Shown here piece after piece: positions 53,549 to 64,000 of a DNA stretch of 64,000 nt. The DNA is taken from positions 1,240,001 through 1,304,000 of the forward strand of contig JACKID010000001.1 in assembly GCA_020638675.1 (NCBI GenBank), written 5' to 3'. The position numbers and the translations under genes are program-made. Position 1 is the stretch's first letter. The number at the start of each line of letters is the position of its first letter. The stretch is from Planctomycetota bacterium. GTDB lineage: Bacteria > Planctomycetota > UBA8742 > UBA2392. The notes beneath the pieces are model-generated. The model was not told where the DNA came from. It ran no database searches and saw nothing but the letters and a program-made list of their open reading frames with translations.

Positions 53549-56500
53549 ATGCGAAGTGCCGCTTGTCTGATCCTGATCGCGGCCCTTGCGCCAGTTTTGT
53601 GCGCGCAGGAAGGGCTGTCGGTCGAGGTCAAACCGATCGTCGAGGGCAAGGCTGAGCCGGGCAAGGAATACACGCTCAACCTCGAGTTCACCGTTCCCGA
53701 TGGCTATCACGCCTACCACAAGGACAACCCGGGCTACAGCCAGCCGGTCAAGGTGACGTGGAAAGAGCTGTCCGGGCTGGAGCTAATCAAGGAAACCTGG
53801 CCCGAGCCGAAGAAGCACAAGGACGACTTCAGCGAAGAGTGGGAGCTCAGCGGCGTATTCAAGATCGGCTACACCTTCAAGGTGCCGGCCGACGCCAAGG
53901 GCAAGCTCACCGTCTCGGGCAAGCATGAGACCCAGTTCTGCGACGAGAACGGGTGCATGCAGAGCGAGTCCGAGTTCAGCACGACGATCGAAGTCGGCGC
54001 GGCGACGCCCGAAACGCCGCCCGCCAAGGAAGAGCTGCCGGTCGTGAAGATCAGCGCGGCCTTCGACGGCGACGTCACACCGGGCAGCGACGCCACGCTG
54101 AAGGTCACCTACAGCTTCACCAAGGGCTATCACCTATATGCCAAGGACAACCCCGGCTTCGGGCTCGCGCCGGAGGTCGAATTCCCCGAGTTGTCCGGCC
54201 TGAAACTCAAGGACCAGAAGTGGCCGGAAGCCAAGAAGCACGAGATCGAAGCCGACTGGATCGAGTGGGAGTACCAGGACACATTTACGGTCACCTACAC
54301 ATTCAGCGTGCCGAAGGACTCGAAGTCTGAGCTTGCGCTCGCGGGCAAGGCCGAAGTCCAGATCTGCGACGAAGATGCCTGCCACATGCGCACCGTCGAG
54401 TTCAAGGCGACGCTGAAAGTGAAGCCCGCCAAGGATGAGGGCGCGAGAAACACGCGCCGCGACGGGCTGATGTCGGTTGCTGCCGGCGCCCCCCTCCCGA
54501 TGCTGTTGCAGGAGGGGGGAGTCAAGCCGACCGCCAAAGTGTCCGCGCGGTTGAAGGCACCCGGGCAGCCGGGTGGCAAGTTGAAGATGGATGTGATCTT
54601 CACCTTGCCGTCCGGCTTCCATGCCTACCACAAGGACAACGAGGCGCAGGGCGGCTCCGGCGGCCCGCCGAAGATTGAGTTCACCGAACTTGGCGGGTTT
54701 ACGCTTTCGGAAGTCATCTGGCCGGAGGGCACCAAGGTTGACTACCCGGACAGCCCGTCCGAGCTCGAGTTGCCCGAGCGCTTCACGCTGACCTACATCT
54801 TCGACGTCGCGCCCGACGCTTACGGGCCGGCACACCTGAAGGCCAAGTATTCGCTCGTGATCTGCGACGAAGCCTGCTACTTCGACAGCGGCGAGTTCGA
54901 CGTTCACACCCACGTATTCCATGGCGACTTCGACAAGGCGCTGGCGCGTTCGATCAAGGAAGACAAGCCGCTGCTGGTGGACTTCAACGGGCTGAACTGC
55001 GGGCCCTGCCGCCGCATGGAAGCGACCGTGTTCGTCCTGCCGGAAGTCGAGGAGCTGTTCGAGGACTACGTCATCGTCAGCATCATGAACGACATCAACA
55101 ACCCGACCTACGACGCGCTGTGGGAGAAATACAAGCCGTCACCGAGCGCCGGCGTGCCTTACTACGCGGTGATGGACCACGACGCAAAAGTCGTGCGCGG
55201 CATCGCCAGCACCCTGCCGGCCGAGAAACGCGGACACGAATTCATCGACTTCCTGAAGGGGCCGCAGGAACAACCGCCGGTCCAGCCAACGGTCGACGCA
55301 CCGACGGATGCGCCGGTGGCACAGCCGGAGCCTTCCAATCCAGCGGAGAGTTCCGGCTGGCCGGAAGGGCTCTACGGCCCGCCGACGGAACCCGTTCAGC
55401 AGGGTTTCGATTTCGAAGCACGATTCAGCACCGACAAGATCAAGCCGGGCGGTGAAGTCACGCTTGAGCTGCATTTCAAGCTCAAGAAGAACCCGGCGGG
55501 TGAGCCGTATCATTTGCACCATCCCCAAACACCGTCCAAGTTCTGTGTTCCGCTCGATGTCACCCTGAAAGAGTCCGGTGGCCTGGAGCCTGTAGGTGAG
55601 TGGGAGTACCCCGCATGGACTGAGCACTACGACGACGTTCTCGATGAGATGAACTACTACATGCTCGGGGAAGTGGTGGTCGTGCACAAGTTCAAGGTGC
55701 CGGCGGACGCAAAGCCCGGGGCAATCCGTGCCTACGGACTGGTTTCGGGGCAGTACTGCGACGACAAGGGATGTATTCAGTTCAACCGCGACAAGGCGGA
55801 CATGCTTGACCGGAAGTTCGGCTGGGTCGCGGGCATTGAAGTCAGCGCGGAAGGTGCAGACAACGCTACGACATCAGCCTCATCAACCGGAGGTGGTGGC
55901 AAGGTCTCGAAGCCGGAAGTCGAACCTGAAACCGAGTCGGGCGCGCCCGACGGCATCATCTGGTTCCTGCTGGCAGCCTTCGGCGCCGGCATCATTACGC
56001 TGCTGACGCCGTGCGTGCTACCGGTGCTGCCGCTGACGATCGGCTTCTTCGTGAGCCAGCACGACAAGGGTAAGTCATCGCTGCTCACGGCGTTCATCTA
56101 CTGCACTTGCATTGTTGCCACCTTCACGCTGTTCGGGCTGATCACTTCGATCGCGCTGGGCGCCACTGGTGCACAGAACATTGCCACGAACGGCTATGTC
56201 AACGTGTTGCTTGGCGTCATGTTCCTGGTCTTTGCGCTGAGCTTCCTGGGGCTGTTTGAGCTTCGCGTCCCCACTTTCATGACGCAGTGGTTCAACAAGA
56301 AGCAGATCGACGCGCAGAAGGAAGGCCACGGCTACGCCAAGGCGTTCTTCAGCGGTGCGGCGTTCTCATTGATCAGCTTCTCCTGCACCGGCCCCATCGC
56401 GGGCACTTTCCTCGCCCAGGCTGCTACCGGAAGCGTTTGGGTGCCCACTGCGGCGATGATGGCGTTCAGCAGCGGCATGGCGCTGCCCATTTTTGTGATG

Positions 56501-57331
56501 GGCCAGTTCCCCAGCCTGATGAAGAAGATGCCGAAGTCGGGCGGCTGGATGAACGCGATGAAAGTCGTCTTCGGGTTCATCGAGATCGGGCTTGCCGTCA
56601 TGTACTTCAGCGCGGCCGAGCAGGCGTTCCGCAGCATTGAGGCCGCGGAGTGGGTCAGCCGCTACGTTGTCATTTCCGTCTGGGCCGCTTCAAGCCTGGC
56701 ATGCGCAGTCTACCTGTTCGGTTTCTTCCGGATGCCCCACGATCACGAGGAAACCAAACAGATCGGCGTGGTACGCAGCATCATCGCGATCGCGTTCCTG
56801 GCCTTCGGGATCTACATGGTCCCGGGCATGTTCGGCGCCAAGTATGGCAACGTGCTCGAGGGCATCCTGCCGCCGCCGCCCCGCGAGGGAGGGATTCAGC
56901 TCGCGCTTGGCAATGGTGAAGGCAAGAAGTACGACCATCACGATCTGCCGTGGAACAAGGACTTCGAAGCAGGCATGGCGGAGGCAAAAGCCAAGAACAA
57001 GCCTGTGTTTCTTGATTTCACGGGCTTCAACTGAAAGAACTGCCGGGCCGTGGAACGGTCCATCATGCCGGAACCGGCGATCTTCGAGTCGCTGCGGGAT
57101 GATTTCGTGCTTATCGCCCAATACACGGACGATCAGGACGACGACAAGCCTGCCCAGGTGTTTCAGCGCTACAAGCCGAAGGGCGGCTCGATACCCGTCT
57201 ACATGGTGCTCGACACCGACGGCAGAGTGCTCGCCGAGTTGGGCTGGCCGGCTGACAAGCCGAACATGACGAAGGAAGAGTACCTGGCTTTCATGAAGGA
57301 AGGGCTGGCCAAGTTCAGAGCCCTGAAGTAG
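53549..57331 (+). CDS. Giant DsbD-like thiol:disulfide transporter; probable selenoprotein (TGA at 57032)
   Basis: A 1260-residue protein if the in-frame TGA is read as selenocysteine; I start at ATG 53549 (MRSAACLILIAALAPVLC) with a purine-rich AGGAAGGAAG before it. Domains: signal peptide; four DsbD-alpha-like domains with a YHAYHKDN-type motif at residues 53, 194, 357 and 654 and CDxxxC-type Cys pairs; a central thioredoxin-like domain with C484-G-P-C487; a DsbD-beta membrane region from about 801 with Cys822 in LLTPCVLPVLPL and Cys946 in SFSCTGPIAG; and a C-terminal thioredoxin domain. The TGA at residue 1162 lies in LDFTGFN-U-KNCRAVE, where Cys is expected, with Cys1165 as partner. It passes electrons from cytoplasmic thioredoxin to extracytoplasmic targets. 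A diguanylate cyclase gene follows 21 bases later. Confidence 0.85.
57032..57061 (+). promoter_or_regulatory. Probable Sec codon and SECIS-like hairpin
   Basis: TGA at 57032-57034 followed by a six-base stem GGGCCG (57045-57050) and CGGTCC (57056-57061, one G-U pair), with loop TGGAA (57051-57055). The loop begins 17 bases after the TGA. The small apical loop with an early G and this spacing match the bacterial SECIS pattern described for coding-region elements. The hairpin overlaps the coding sequence, as bacterial SECIS elements do. Confidence 0.75.
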
Positions 57332-57352
57332 CGATCGAAGCAGCGGCCCCTG

Positions 57353-59119
57353 ATGAGCGAAGACGAAACCACCGTACGGCCTCGCGAGACCGCGCTTCAG
57401 CGGCTGCTGGAGCGTCGTACCCGCACCGTGGATATGGGCGGGCCGCCGCCCAAGCGCATCTTTGACCAGGTGTCCATCGTCTCTGTCGTGCTCGATACCA
57501 ACATGCGCGTCGTGCGCTACAACCGCGCGGCCGAGCGACTGTTCCGCAAACCGTTCGCCGAAGTGTTGGGCCGCGCCTATGACGAAGTCCTGCCGCTCAT
57601 GGCTGAGGTCAACGCGGACCACGTTTTCCAGCGTACGGTCGCGCTCGGCGTGCCCAGCGAAGTGAAGGAAGTCCGCGTACCGGACCCGGAGACTGGCAAC
57701 GTCTTCTACTTCGATTTTGTCGTGGACCCCGTGCTCGACGACGACGCCAAGATGGCCGGCATCAGCCTGATCGGGCTGGACGGAACGGAGCGCGCGCTGC
57801 TGAAGCAACGCCTCGCGCACCAGAACGAAGACCTGATTGCGCTGCAGCAGGTGAGCAACGCGCTGCGCAAAACGATGGACCTCGACAAGGCCCTCTTCAT
57901 CATCGCCAGCGCGCTGACCAGCGACGAAGGCGGCGGCTACGACCGCGCGATGATCTTCACCGTCGACCAGGACCGGGAAAACCTGGTCGGGCAGATCTGC
58001 GTCGACAGCCTCGGGCTGCGCGACGCATGGGCGATCTGGCGCGGGCTGACCAGCCACGATGCGCCGCTGCAGAAGTCGCTGGAGGCCACGCAGCCGGTAC
58101 TGGCAAAGCGCTGGGGAGAGCTGACGGGGCTGGTGCGCAACGTGCGTGTGCCGATCCACGATGAGTCCAGCATCCTGATTCACGCCGTGCAGACGGGCGA
58201 GACGGTCACGCACGAGACAATGAAAGAAGAGCCGCGCCTGCGCATTCACCCGGAGATCGCGAAGCACTTCCCGCTCAGTAAATTCGCCGCGGCGCCGTTG
58301 CTTGCGGATCGCGAGGCGATCGGTGTGATCGTGGTAGACGCCTCCAGCCGCAAGCGCGAGTTCAGTCCCGAGCGCCTGACCATGCTGGAAATGTTCGCCA
58401 ATCAGGCCGCGCTGGCGATCAACAACGGGCTGATCTTCCAGAACGTGCTCGACCGCGCGCAGCGCGATAGCCTCACGCGTCTCTACAACCACGGGCACTT
58501 CCAGGAAGTCATGCGCAACGAGCTTGAGCGCTCCGCGCGCTACAACAACCCGTGCAGCCTGATCATGCTCGACATCGACCATTTCAAGAGCTTCAACGAC
58601 ACCTACGGCCACCAGACCGGCGACATGGTGTTGAAGCAGACCGCGCTGTTGCTGTCGGCGCTGGTGCGTGTCACGGACTTGCCGGCACGCTACGGCGGCG
58701 AAGAGTTTGCATTGTTGCTTCCGCAGACCGACTACGAGCACGCCATGGAGCTGGCGGAGCGCCTGCGCAACGGCGTTGAGCGCAAGATAGTCGTGACCGG
58801 CCCCAAGGGCGAAAAGATTGGCGTGAAGGCCAGCTTCGGTGTCGCCAGCTTCCCGCGGCACGCCGAGGATCCCCAGGCGCTGGTGATGTGCACGGATGCC
58901 GCGCTGTACATCGCCAAGGATCGCGGGCGAAACCGCGTGGTGGGGGCCGACGACGTCGAGGACGTCGAAGAGGCGACCGAGCGGAAGAAGGCCACCAAGC
59001 GCCCGACGATGAAACGCCCCACGATGAAACAGAAAAATCGGCCGGACAGCAAAAGTGGCTTCCGCGTCAAAACCCCGGGCTCAAAGAAGAAGTCGCGCAA
59101 GACCGGCAAAATCAAATGA
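57353..59119 (+). CDS. Diguanylate cyclase with PAS and GAF sensors
   Basis: A 588-residue cytoplasmic signalling enzyme. PAS at about 38-145 (MRVVRYNRAAERLFRKPFAE), GAF at about 165-360 (KALFIIASALTSDEG, AAPLLADREAIGVIVVDA), and a GGDEF domain with GGEEF at residues 448-452; an RVTD product-inhibition site lies five residues before it. The last 45 residues are Lys/Arg/Pro-rich (KKSRKTGKIK). Makes cyclic di-GMP. Its stop overlaps the next gene's start (ATGA). Confidence 0.93.
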   Translation: MSEDETTVRPRETALQRLLERRTRTVDMGGPPPKRIFDQVSIVSVVLDTNMRVVRYNRAAERLFRKPFAEVLGRAYDEVLPLMAEVNADHVFQRTVALGVPSEVKEVRVPDPETGNVFYFDFVVDPVLDDDAKMAGISLIGLDGTERALLKQRLAHQNEDLIALQQVSNALRKTMDLDKALFIIASALTSDEGGGYDRAMIFTVDQDRENLVGQICVDSLGLRDAWAIWRGLTSHDAPLQKSLEATQPVLAKRWGELTGLVRNVRVPIHDESSILIHAVQTGETVTHETMKEEPRLRIHPEIAKHFPLSKFAAAPLLADREAIGVIVVDASSRKREFSPERLTMLEMFANQAALAINNGLIFQNVLDRAQRDSLTRLYNHGHFQEVMRNELERSARYNNPCSLIMLDIDHFKSFNDTYGHQTGDMVLKQTALLLSALVRVTDLPARYGGEEFALLLPQTDYEHAMELAERLRNGVERKIVVTGPKGEKIGVKASFGVASFPRHAEDPQALVMCTDAALYIAKDRGRNRVVGADDVEDVEEATERKKATKRPTMKRPTMKQKNRPDSKSGFRVKTPGSKKKSRKTGKIK

Positions 59120-60492
59120 CCCGCGTTTCCCTCAGCCTGTTGATCCTGCTCGCGTTTTCCTGCGCGACCGTGTTCGCCGAGGACGCCGATTCCGACAAGT
59201 TCATGGAGCGCGCGGCCAAGACGAATGAGGCGGTCGCGGATGCGCACGTCAACCTCGCGCGCTGGTGTCTCAAGCATGGAATGAACGTCGCCGGGCGCGA
59301 ACAGATCGACCAGGCCCTTGCACTCGTACCCGAGTACGAGAAGGCCATGAAGGAGCTCGGCTACAAGGAAAAGAAAGTAGATGGAAAGCCTGCCTGGGTG
59401 CTGGACGAAAAGCGGGCGCCGCCAGCGGCCGATGCGGAAGGCGTGAGGGCGGAAGACCGCGAGGCATACAGCGAAGAACGCGACAAGCTGCTGCGCGAAG
59501 CGGCAGTCGAGTACGTGAAGCTTGGGCGCTACGGCGACAAACTGGAGCTGAAGACGCTCGCCCGCGTCGCGTACGACACGGCCGTCAAATACGACGCCCT
59601 GAACGAGGACGCCCTGAAGGGGGCGGGCTGGGTCAAGGACGACTTCGACGAATGGATCAGCCCGCGCGAAGCACGCGAGCGTGAGCAGACGGCCGACGCG
59701 CTTACCGGCGTGCCGTCGCCGGAGTCGATGGATGAGTTGCCCGGCTGGACCGCGGAAGTCTTCAAGTCCGCGGCGCCGATCGGCGTGAAGTTCGGGCCGG
59801 TCACGGTGATCGGCAGCGGCAGCCTGCAACAGCAGGCGGGCAAGTACGCGCACGCGGCATCCAGCCTGACGGCAGCGTTGCTGGGTGGCGGGGTTGAGGA
59901 CATACGCGTCGTGCTCGCCGCCGATGCGACTGAGCACAAGGCCTATTGCGAAACGCGTCAACCCGGCATTCCCGGCATCGTCGAGAGTCGCTGGATACTC
60001 GGAGACAAGGAAGTCGAAGTCCTGCTCGATGCAAAGGACGAGAAACTGGGCTTGGAGAGGGTGGTTTACGCCGTCGCCGTCTTCGAGGTGCGGCGCCGCT
60101 GCGGTGAGACCACCCACCCGTGGTTCGAGATCGGCTTTGCCAGCAACCTGACACGCCGCCTGACCGGGCGCGTGGATGCGATTGACTTCACGGGCGATGC
60201 CTCGGGGCCGACCGAATCGGGGCGCTGGAAGCGGACGTTCCGCATGCTGCTGGCGGACAGACAGCAGCCGAAGCTTTCCAGGCTCGTGGTCGTTCGCGAC
60301 CCCGACGAGAAGCAGGCCATGCTGGCCCACTTCTTCGTGCGTTACCTGTGCACCGAACGTGCGCCGGCGCTGCCGGACTTCTGTGCGGCGTTCAAGTCGG
60401 CCGACGACATCGAGACGGCCTTGAAGTCGGCGTTCGAGCAGGACTCGGCGCAGCTCGACAAGCTGTTCATCGACTGGTTCGAGCGTAACTGA
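59116..60492 (+). CDS. Secreted protein of unknown function
   Basis: A 458-residue protein; I choose ATG 59116, overlapping the diguanylate cyclase stop, with signal peptide MTRVSLSLLILLAFSCATVF. Residues 30-95 are helical with a TPR-like feel (DAHVNLARWCLKHGMNVAGR, EQIDQALALVPEYEKAM). The middle is Glu/Arg-rich. The C-terminal half has FGPVTVIGSGSLQQQAGKYA and later MLAHFFVRYLCTERAP; it might be a degenerate peptidase fold, but I see no catalytic motif. Translationally coupled to the cyclase. Confidence 0.65.
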   Translation: MTRVSLSLLILLAFSCATVFAEDADSDKFMERAAKTNEAVADAHVNLARWCLKHGMNVAGREQIDQALALVPEYEKAMKELGYKEKKVDGKPAWVLDEKRAPPAADAEGVRAEDREAYSEERDKLLREAAVEYVKLGRYGDKLELKTLARVAYDTAVKYDALNEDALKGAGWVKDDFDEWISPREAREREQTADALTGVPSPESMDELPGWTAEVFKSAAPIGVKFGPVTVIGSGSLQQQAGKYAHAASSLTAALLGGGVEDIRVVLAADATEHKAYCETRQPGIPGIVESRWILGDKEVEVLLDAKDEKLGLERVVYAVAVFEVRRRCGETTHPWFEIGFASNLTRRLTGRVDAIDFTGDASGPTESGRWKRTFRMLLADRQQPKLSRLVVVRDPDEKQAMLAHFFVRYLCTERAPALPDFCAAFKSADDIETALKSAFEQDSAQLDKLFIDWFERN

Positions 60493-60576
60493 CGCTCCGC
60501 CAAAAGCTTTTCCACACCTGTGCGCTTCCGGCGCAACTGCTACAAACCCCGCTGGACAAGCTTTCGGGAGCAGCCC

Positions 60577-62157
<1,581 letters not shown>

Positions 62158-62200
62158 GCCGAAGGCTTCCGTCGCGGGGTTTGGCTGCTAGCCTTTGCGG

Positions 62201-63103
62201 ATGGCCGCGACCTGGCTGGAACAACTGCTTGAGCCGGAGCGCCTGAATATCGACGCGCACGCGTTGGCGTTCGGGCTGAGCATGCTGGCCGCGCTCGCGG
62301 GCCTGTTCATCATGTTTCAACTGATTCGCCGCTACGGCACGCCCGACTCAGGCCTGAGCCGCAGCGAAGCGATCCTCGCGTTTCCGCTTGGCATCGGCGC
62401 ATTCATTCTGCCCTCGTTACTCGTGGTTGTCCTCGGTATGCCGTTGGTGTCGGGGAACCCGCTCGCGATCGCGGTGGTCCAGATCTTGGTGTCTGCGGTG
62501 GCTGTCTTTGCGCTCGCGAACCATCGCTGGCGGCCGGAAGGAGAACAAAGGGGTAGCTGGCTTCTTGCGCAGCCTCGGCAGTTGATGTGGGTGCCGCTGC
62601 TATGGATCGCCGGCTTCCCGGTCCTACAGGCAGGAATGTTTGCTTCGGTTCAGTTGCACGAAATGCTGAACGCGGGGGTCGAGCAGCAAGGCGTCGTTGA
62701 GCAGCTTCGAGAAGCGACGACACCAAGTCAGATTCTTGCCTGGTACGTCATGGCCGTCGTAGCTGCCCCCCTGATGGAGGAGTTCGTCTTCCGCGTTGTG
62801 TTGTTTGGTGCGACGCGACGACTCCTAACGGACCTTAGCCCCGCGAAGGGTTGGAGGCACCCCGGACTGTGGATCGCGTTTGCGCTCAGCATCGGCGCGT
62901 TTGTGCTGGCACACGGAATCATTCTGTGGACGCCGGACGAAGGTCTGGTCTGGGGCTGGACTGTGGGCATCCTGCCGCTGACTTTGCTTTCGGTGATCCT
63001 GACTTTGCTGTACGCGCACACGCGGTCGATCTGGCCGAGCATGCTGTACCACGCACTGCACAACGCGTTCGTGGTGACGATGCAGCTGTATGTGTTGCGT
63101 TAG
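62201..63103 (+). CDS. CPBP-family intramembrane metalloprotease
   Basis: A 300-residue polytopic protein; I start at ATG 62201, although a TTG two codons earlier is in frame. The ABI/CPBP motifs are APLMEEFVFRVVLF (EExxxR), FVLAHGIILW and MLYHALHNAFVV. The proteins cleave or process other membrane proteins; substrate unknown. Its 3' end overlaps the 3' end of nuoL on the other strand by four bases. Confidence 0.88.
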   Translation: MAATWLEQLLEPERLNIDAHALAFGLSMLAALAGLFIMFQLIRRYGTPDSGLSRSEAILAFPLGIGAFILPSLLVVVLGMPLVSGNPLAIAVVQILVSAVAVFALANHRWRPEGEQRGSWLLAQPRQLMWVPLLWIAGFPVLQAGMFASVQLHEMLNAGVEQQGVVEQLREATTPSQILAWYVMAVVAAPLMEEFVFRVVLFGATRRLLTDLSPAKGWRHPGLWIAFALSIGAFVLAHGIILWTPDEGLVWGWTVGILPLTLLSVILTLLYAHTRSIWPSMLYHALHNAFVVTMQLYVLR

Positions 63104-64000
63104 CGCTGGTTGGCGATCAGCAGGAACAGCGCGCTCAGGACGACCATTCCAACGGCGAATGCGTACAGGTAGTGCCGCACGTAGCCGGTCTGCATCTTGC
63201 GCCCGAGGTCGCTGCTGGCCTTGACCAGCATGGCTGAGCCGTTGACGAACAGCAGGTCGATCACGATCACGTCCACGACGACAAACAGCACGTCGCTCGC
63301 GATGCGGATCGGGCCGATCACCAGCTTCTCGTAGATCTCGTCCACGTAGTACTTGTTCAGCAGCAGCTTGTACCAGGGCGTCATGCGCTGTGCGTCGCCC
63401 TCGCCGACAAAGGCCAGCTTCTTCACCTTTTCGAGGCCCTGCGGCTTGCTGTAGATCATGAAGGCGAAGACCGCCACGCCGATGGCGATGACCGAGCTGA
63501 TCAGGATGTTCATCCACTCCGCGCCCATGTGATGCTCGGTGCTGAAGCGGTAGTGGCTGCCCTCGGGCAACGTCGACTGTGCCGCGGCCCAGGCCGGCGC
63601 CAGCCATTCCTCGAACCATGGGTGCTCGATGCCGATCGGGTGCGCCAGCGCGGGCGGAAGCCACAGATAGCCGGCCAGAATGGCAAACAGCGCAAGTACG
63701 ATCAGCGGCATGGTCATGCTGCGCGGAGACTCATCGGCGTGGGCGTAGGCGTGCTCGTTGCCGCGCCACTTGCCGAAGAACGTCAGCCCGATCAGGCGGA
63801 AGCTGTAGAAAGCGGTGCAGATCGCAGCCAGCACGCCGAGCCCGTAGATGATGTAGCCCAGCAGGTCGCCACGGTGGAACGCCGTGAACAGGATCGCGTC
63901 CTTGCTGAAGAAGCCGCTGAACAGCGGGATGCCGGACAGCGCCATGGCGCCGATCGTCATGGTGGCCATGGTGATGGGCATCTTTTCCTTCAGCCCGCCC
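63100..64000 (-). CDS. nuoL: NADH-quinone oxidoreductase subunit L, C-terminal part (5' end beyond window)
   Basis: The open frame runs from the edge to a stop at 63100. The visible start, GGLKEKMPITMATMTIGAMA then LSGIPLFSGFFSKDAILFTAF, is the classic NuoL segment. Following helices and the long lateral-helix region (LLNKYYVDEIYEKLVIGP and after) with C-terminal VLSALFLLIANQR fit the end of NuoL. A proton-pumping antiporter-like subunit of complex I. No nuoM or nuoN is visible downstream in the window, but the operon continues off the edge. Confidence 0.93.
   Translation of the reverse strand, partial: GGLKEKMPITMATMTIGAMALSGIPLFSGFFSKDAILFTAFHRGDLLGYIIYGLGVLAAICTAFYSFRLIGLTFFGKWRGNEHAYAHADESPRSMTMPLIVLALFAILAGYLWLPPALAHPIGIEHPWFEEWLAPAWAAAQSTLPEGSHYRFSTEHHMGAEWMNILISSVIAIGVAVFAFMIYSKPQGLEKVKKLAFVGEGDAQRMTPWYKLLLNKYYVDEIYEKLVIGPIRIASDVLFVVVDVIVIDLLFVNGSAMLVKASSDLGRKMQTGYVRHYLYAFAVGMVVLSALFLLIANQR

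Noticed and set aside
53549..57034. DsbD as a pseudogene or truncated protein
   Set aside because: The TGA is at a redox Cys, the frame continues with a conserved thioredoxin fold and a SECIS-like hairpin follows; no other stop or frameshift is seen.

Overview
This is a 64 kb stretch of a GC-rich bacterial chromosome. It has no phage or plasmid backbone, no recognisable IS element, no CRISPR array, and no rRNA or tRNA gene that I could see. The gene mix fits a deep-branching member of the Planctomycetota or a PVC-like relative: PQQ-type beta-propeller protein, ECF sigma plus FecR-type anti-sigma pair, an excisionase-like HTH protein with an acidic linker and membrane anchor, archaeal-type phosphoglycerate mutase, isolated nuoG and nuoL, and a split ATP synthase locus. 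This placement is an inference from gene content; there is no 16S gene in the window.

Layout. 1-8.1 kb (minus strand): partial PQQ-propeller protein, secreted papain-like protease, VanZ protein, DacB-type penicillin-binding protein, GNAT-like acyltransferase, gamma-glutamylcyclotransferase-like protein, two small lipoproteins. 8.2-13.3 kb (plus): methyltransferase, purC-purE, a large membrane-anchored unknown, an ECF sigma factor. 13.4-17.2 kb (minus): unknown protein, about 900 bp of non-coding repeat DNA, nuoG. 17.4-21.5 kb: RND transporter and DinB-like protein. 21.6-25.9 kb (minus): RDD protein, atpC, TM2 protein, atpD, UbiA-type prenyltransferase. 26.0-39.4 kb: a type II polyketide/fatty-acid-like cluster (three ketosynthase-fold proteins, two ACPs, FabG, hotdog dehydratase, CrtI-like oxidoreductase, MMPL exporter, LolA-like carrier, and a PlsC/C45-hydrolase fusion). 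39.5-43 kb (minus): FecR-type anti-sigma, ECF sigma factor, rpsD. 43.6-49.5 kb (plus): cystathionine synthase/lyase, hemC, a small membrane protein, HTH-membrane protein, receiver protein, D-hydroxyacid dehydrogenase. 49.5-53.4 kb (minus): unknown, EVE protein, BFD-type ferredoxin, secreted metal-binding-like protein, hpt, divergent apgM. 53.5-64 kb: giant DsbD, diguanylate cyclase, unknown, purH, CPBP protease, then partial nuoL on the minus strand.

Two systems stand out. First, the DsbD-like protein at 53549-57331 is interrupted by one in-frame TGA (57032-57034) exactly where the first cysteine of the C-terminal thioredoxin CxxC motif is expected. The frame stays open for 98 more codons and a SECIS-like hairpin follows immediately, so I read it as a selenoprotein with a U-K-N-C motif. 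Second, the 26-39 kb cluster has the parts of an aryl-polyene/flexirubin-like pathway but no visible aromatic starter enzymes. It has a catalytically degenerate ketosynthase that looks like a chain-length factor, and an unusual lysophospholipid-acyltransferase/Ntn-hydrolase/TPR fusion that may attach the product.

Intergenic DNA carries several distinct families of seven-base tandem repeats, a dispersed palindrome with three copies around the polyketide cluster, and a duplicated block of about 240 bp upstream of the 13.4 kb gene.
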